A stretch of 64,000 nucleotides of DNA from Coenobita brevimanus (Eukaryota; Arthropoda; Malacostraca; Decapoda; Coenobitidae). Positions 1-64,000 of the stretch are shown in pieces. A program made the position numbers and the translations under genes. Position 1 is the first letter of the stretch. Each line of letters begins with the position of its first letter. The notes under the pieces were generated by a model. The model had not been told where the DNA came from, searched no databases, and saw only the letters and a list, made by a program, of their open reading frames with translations. The stretch covers positions 17,826,439-17,890,438 of the forward strand of contig CM064670.1 in assembly GCA_032717465.1 (NCBI GenBank), given 5' to 3'.

Positions 1-142
1 TATTATGTATGTTACTGATGCAATACGTCGGTATGAACCATACAAACAAAATGCAACAAAAGGTGTATGCAGGAAAATAAGCTGCTAAGGAAGAGACATT
101 ATGATGTCCTCTAACCCAACGAGAAACCTGGTAAGGACTCAC
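1..142 (-). other. Intron downstream of the last visible SARM1 exon, partial
   Basis: This is the start of the intron after exon 143-264. The donor reads GTTAG|GTGAGT on the minus strand. Positions 60-115 hold one arm of foldback family B (GCTAAGGAAGAG core). The C-terminal TIR strand that should follow FNGVR is not here, so the final coding exon lies to the left of the window. Confidence 0.75.
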
Positions 143-62924
<62,782 letters not shown>

Positions 62925-62954
62925 CTGTACAGGCACCAGAGAACGAGGTCAAAA

Positions 62955-63640
62955 TGGGCTACAGCAATGGGCCATAAGGGTGTAATGGGTGACACAAAGC
63001 AAATAATGGGTTACACATGGGTTTATATAATGCAAATTTTGATTACACAATGGGTCACATACGGGTGGTTTTGGGCTACACAATGGAATAACAGGTTACA
63101 GAAGGGTCACATAAAGCAAGTTTTAGGTTACAAGATGGGTTACATGAAGGACATAGAGTTAAGGGTTACAAATGGGTCACAAATAGTAAATAATGGTTTT
63201 CGCTATGGGCCACATGAAGCAAATAATGGGTTGCCAATGGGACACATGAATCAAACAGTACTATGGATACAAATGGGTCATATAATCATGTAATGGGCTA
63301 CAAATGGGTGGCATGATTTAAATAAGTTACAAATGGGTCACATGAATCATATAATAGGCTAGAAATGGGTCACATGAATAAAATGATGAGCTACAAATGG
63401 GTCACATGAATAATGTTACAAATGGGTCACGTGAATAAAATAATGTTACAAATGGGTCACATGAATTACACAATGGGATTCACAACTGGTCAAATGAATC
63501 GAATATTGGGTTCCACAATTGGTCACAGGAGCGGGGTACACTGCGTCACGTGAGTAGCCTGGGGTACAGCAGGTCACTGGGTCAAAAAACTTCCACGGAG
63601 CACGGTACTGGTCTACACGAGTCACACAAAGAGCCATTCA
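62955..63640. repeat. Minisatellite, about 32-bp unit, beside the first visible exon
   Basis: Units read ATGGGTCACATGAATCAAAT plus AATGGGCTACAA with drift, beginning about 30 bp upstream of the exon and continuing to about 63640. It produces short spurious ORFs. Confidence 0.9.
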
Positions 63641-63704
63641 GGAGGAACTGCGTCACAACATGGGTCACGAACACATACTAACGGCCATACGAAAATTAGC
63701 ACTT

Positions 63705-63870
63705 TGGGTCGTATCACCTCTTCCTCAGCGATTTATTTAGCCCCAAACTCTCTTGTATGTCATTTATACAGTTTTGATATCGCCACAGTTTGCATGAACA
63801 CAACAGAAGAAGCTACTGGGGCGTAATCTGCTAAATAAATAGCTAAGAAAGGGAGCTACGATGTCTCCTA
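63705..63870. repeat. Foldback family B, full copy
   Basis: The left arm GTATCACCTCTTCCTCAGCG and the right arm AAATAGCTAAGAAAGGGAGC are inverted, with TTTTGATATCGCCACAGTTT inside. Confidence 0.75.
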
Positions 63871-64000
63871 TGTAACTCAGAACACGATCATTTATGCTTA
63901 AGATGGTCCTTTTAGAAGAATTAAGATATTGGGCAGTGAGACATAGCTACTCAACCCCTTCACCTTGAGGCCGCACTTTGTACTTCATTCTCACAAACCT
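63871..64000 (-). other. Right end, no feature recognised
   Basis: The last 130 bp begin a family A left half (CTCAACCCCTTCACCTTGAG) that runs off the window. Confidence 0.4.

Noticed and set aside
1..142. Final TIR exon inside the window
   Set aside because: No acceptor followed by the expected Trp-x-His segment after FNGVR; the exon must lie to the left.

Overview
The window is eukaryotic nuclear DNA and is almost entirely one intron-rich gene read on the minus strand. Ten coding exons, each with consensus GT/AG borders and compatible phases, join into the N-terminal region, ARM repeats, tandem SAM domains and most of the TIR domain of SARM1 (the Sarm/Ect4 family), an NAD+-cleaving TIR enzyme that drives axon degeneration and also acts in innate immunity. 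The visible gene runs from 62924 down to 143. The last coding exon(s) lie off the left edge, and upstream exons may lie off the right edge.

The organism is probably a decapod crustacean (shrimp or crab). The protein looks arthropod-like. The introns carry an extreme load of dinucleotide microsatellites, including three TG arrays of 385-589 bp, plus many minisatellites and short dispersed repeats. A degenerate CCTAA tract is consistent with, but does not prove, an arthropod. Species cannot be named from the sequence alone.

Layout, left to right: TIR exons at 143-264, 1187-1376 and 6367-6460; a decayed LINE (about 1763-5445, minus strand) in the intron between the last two; the SAM2 exon at 9353-9435; a 1.4-kb exon with the ARM repeats and SAM1 at 9725-11151; a linker exon at 11411-11662; a 25-kb intron (11663-36667) that contains a candidate alternative cysteine-rich N-terminal exon at 17419-18216 and a 166-bp hAT-type MITE with a perfect 8-bp target duplication; three low-complexity N-terminal exons at 36668-36835, 38598-38930 and 39989-40207; a 22.6-kb intron (40208-62813) packed with repeats; and the most upstream exon seen, 62814-62924.

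Besides simple repeats, the introns hold several recurrent short families that I could recognise by eye: two foldback (inverted-repeat) families, here called A and B; a roughly 180-bp dispersed repeat called C; a roughly 430-bp SINE-like repeat called D; and a rarer shared segment called E. These labels are mine and not database names. No rRNA, functional tRNA, CRISPR or prokaryotic operon structure was seen. The most interesting leads are the alternative SARM1 N-terminus, the foldback families, and the in-frame triplication inside the dead LINE.
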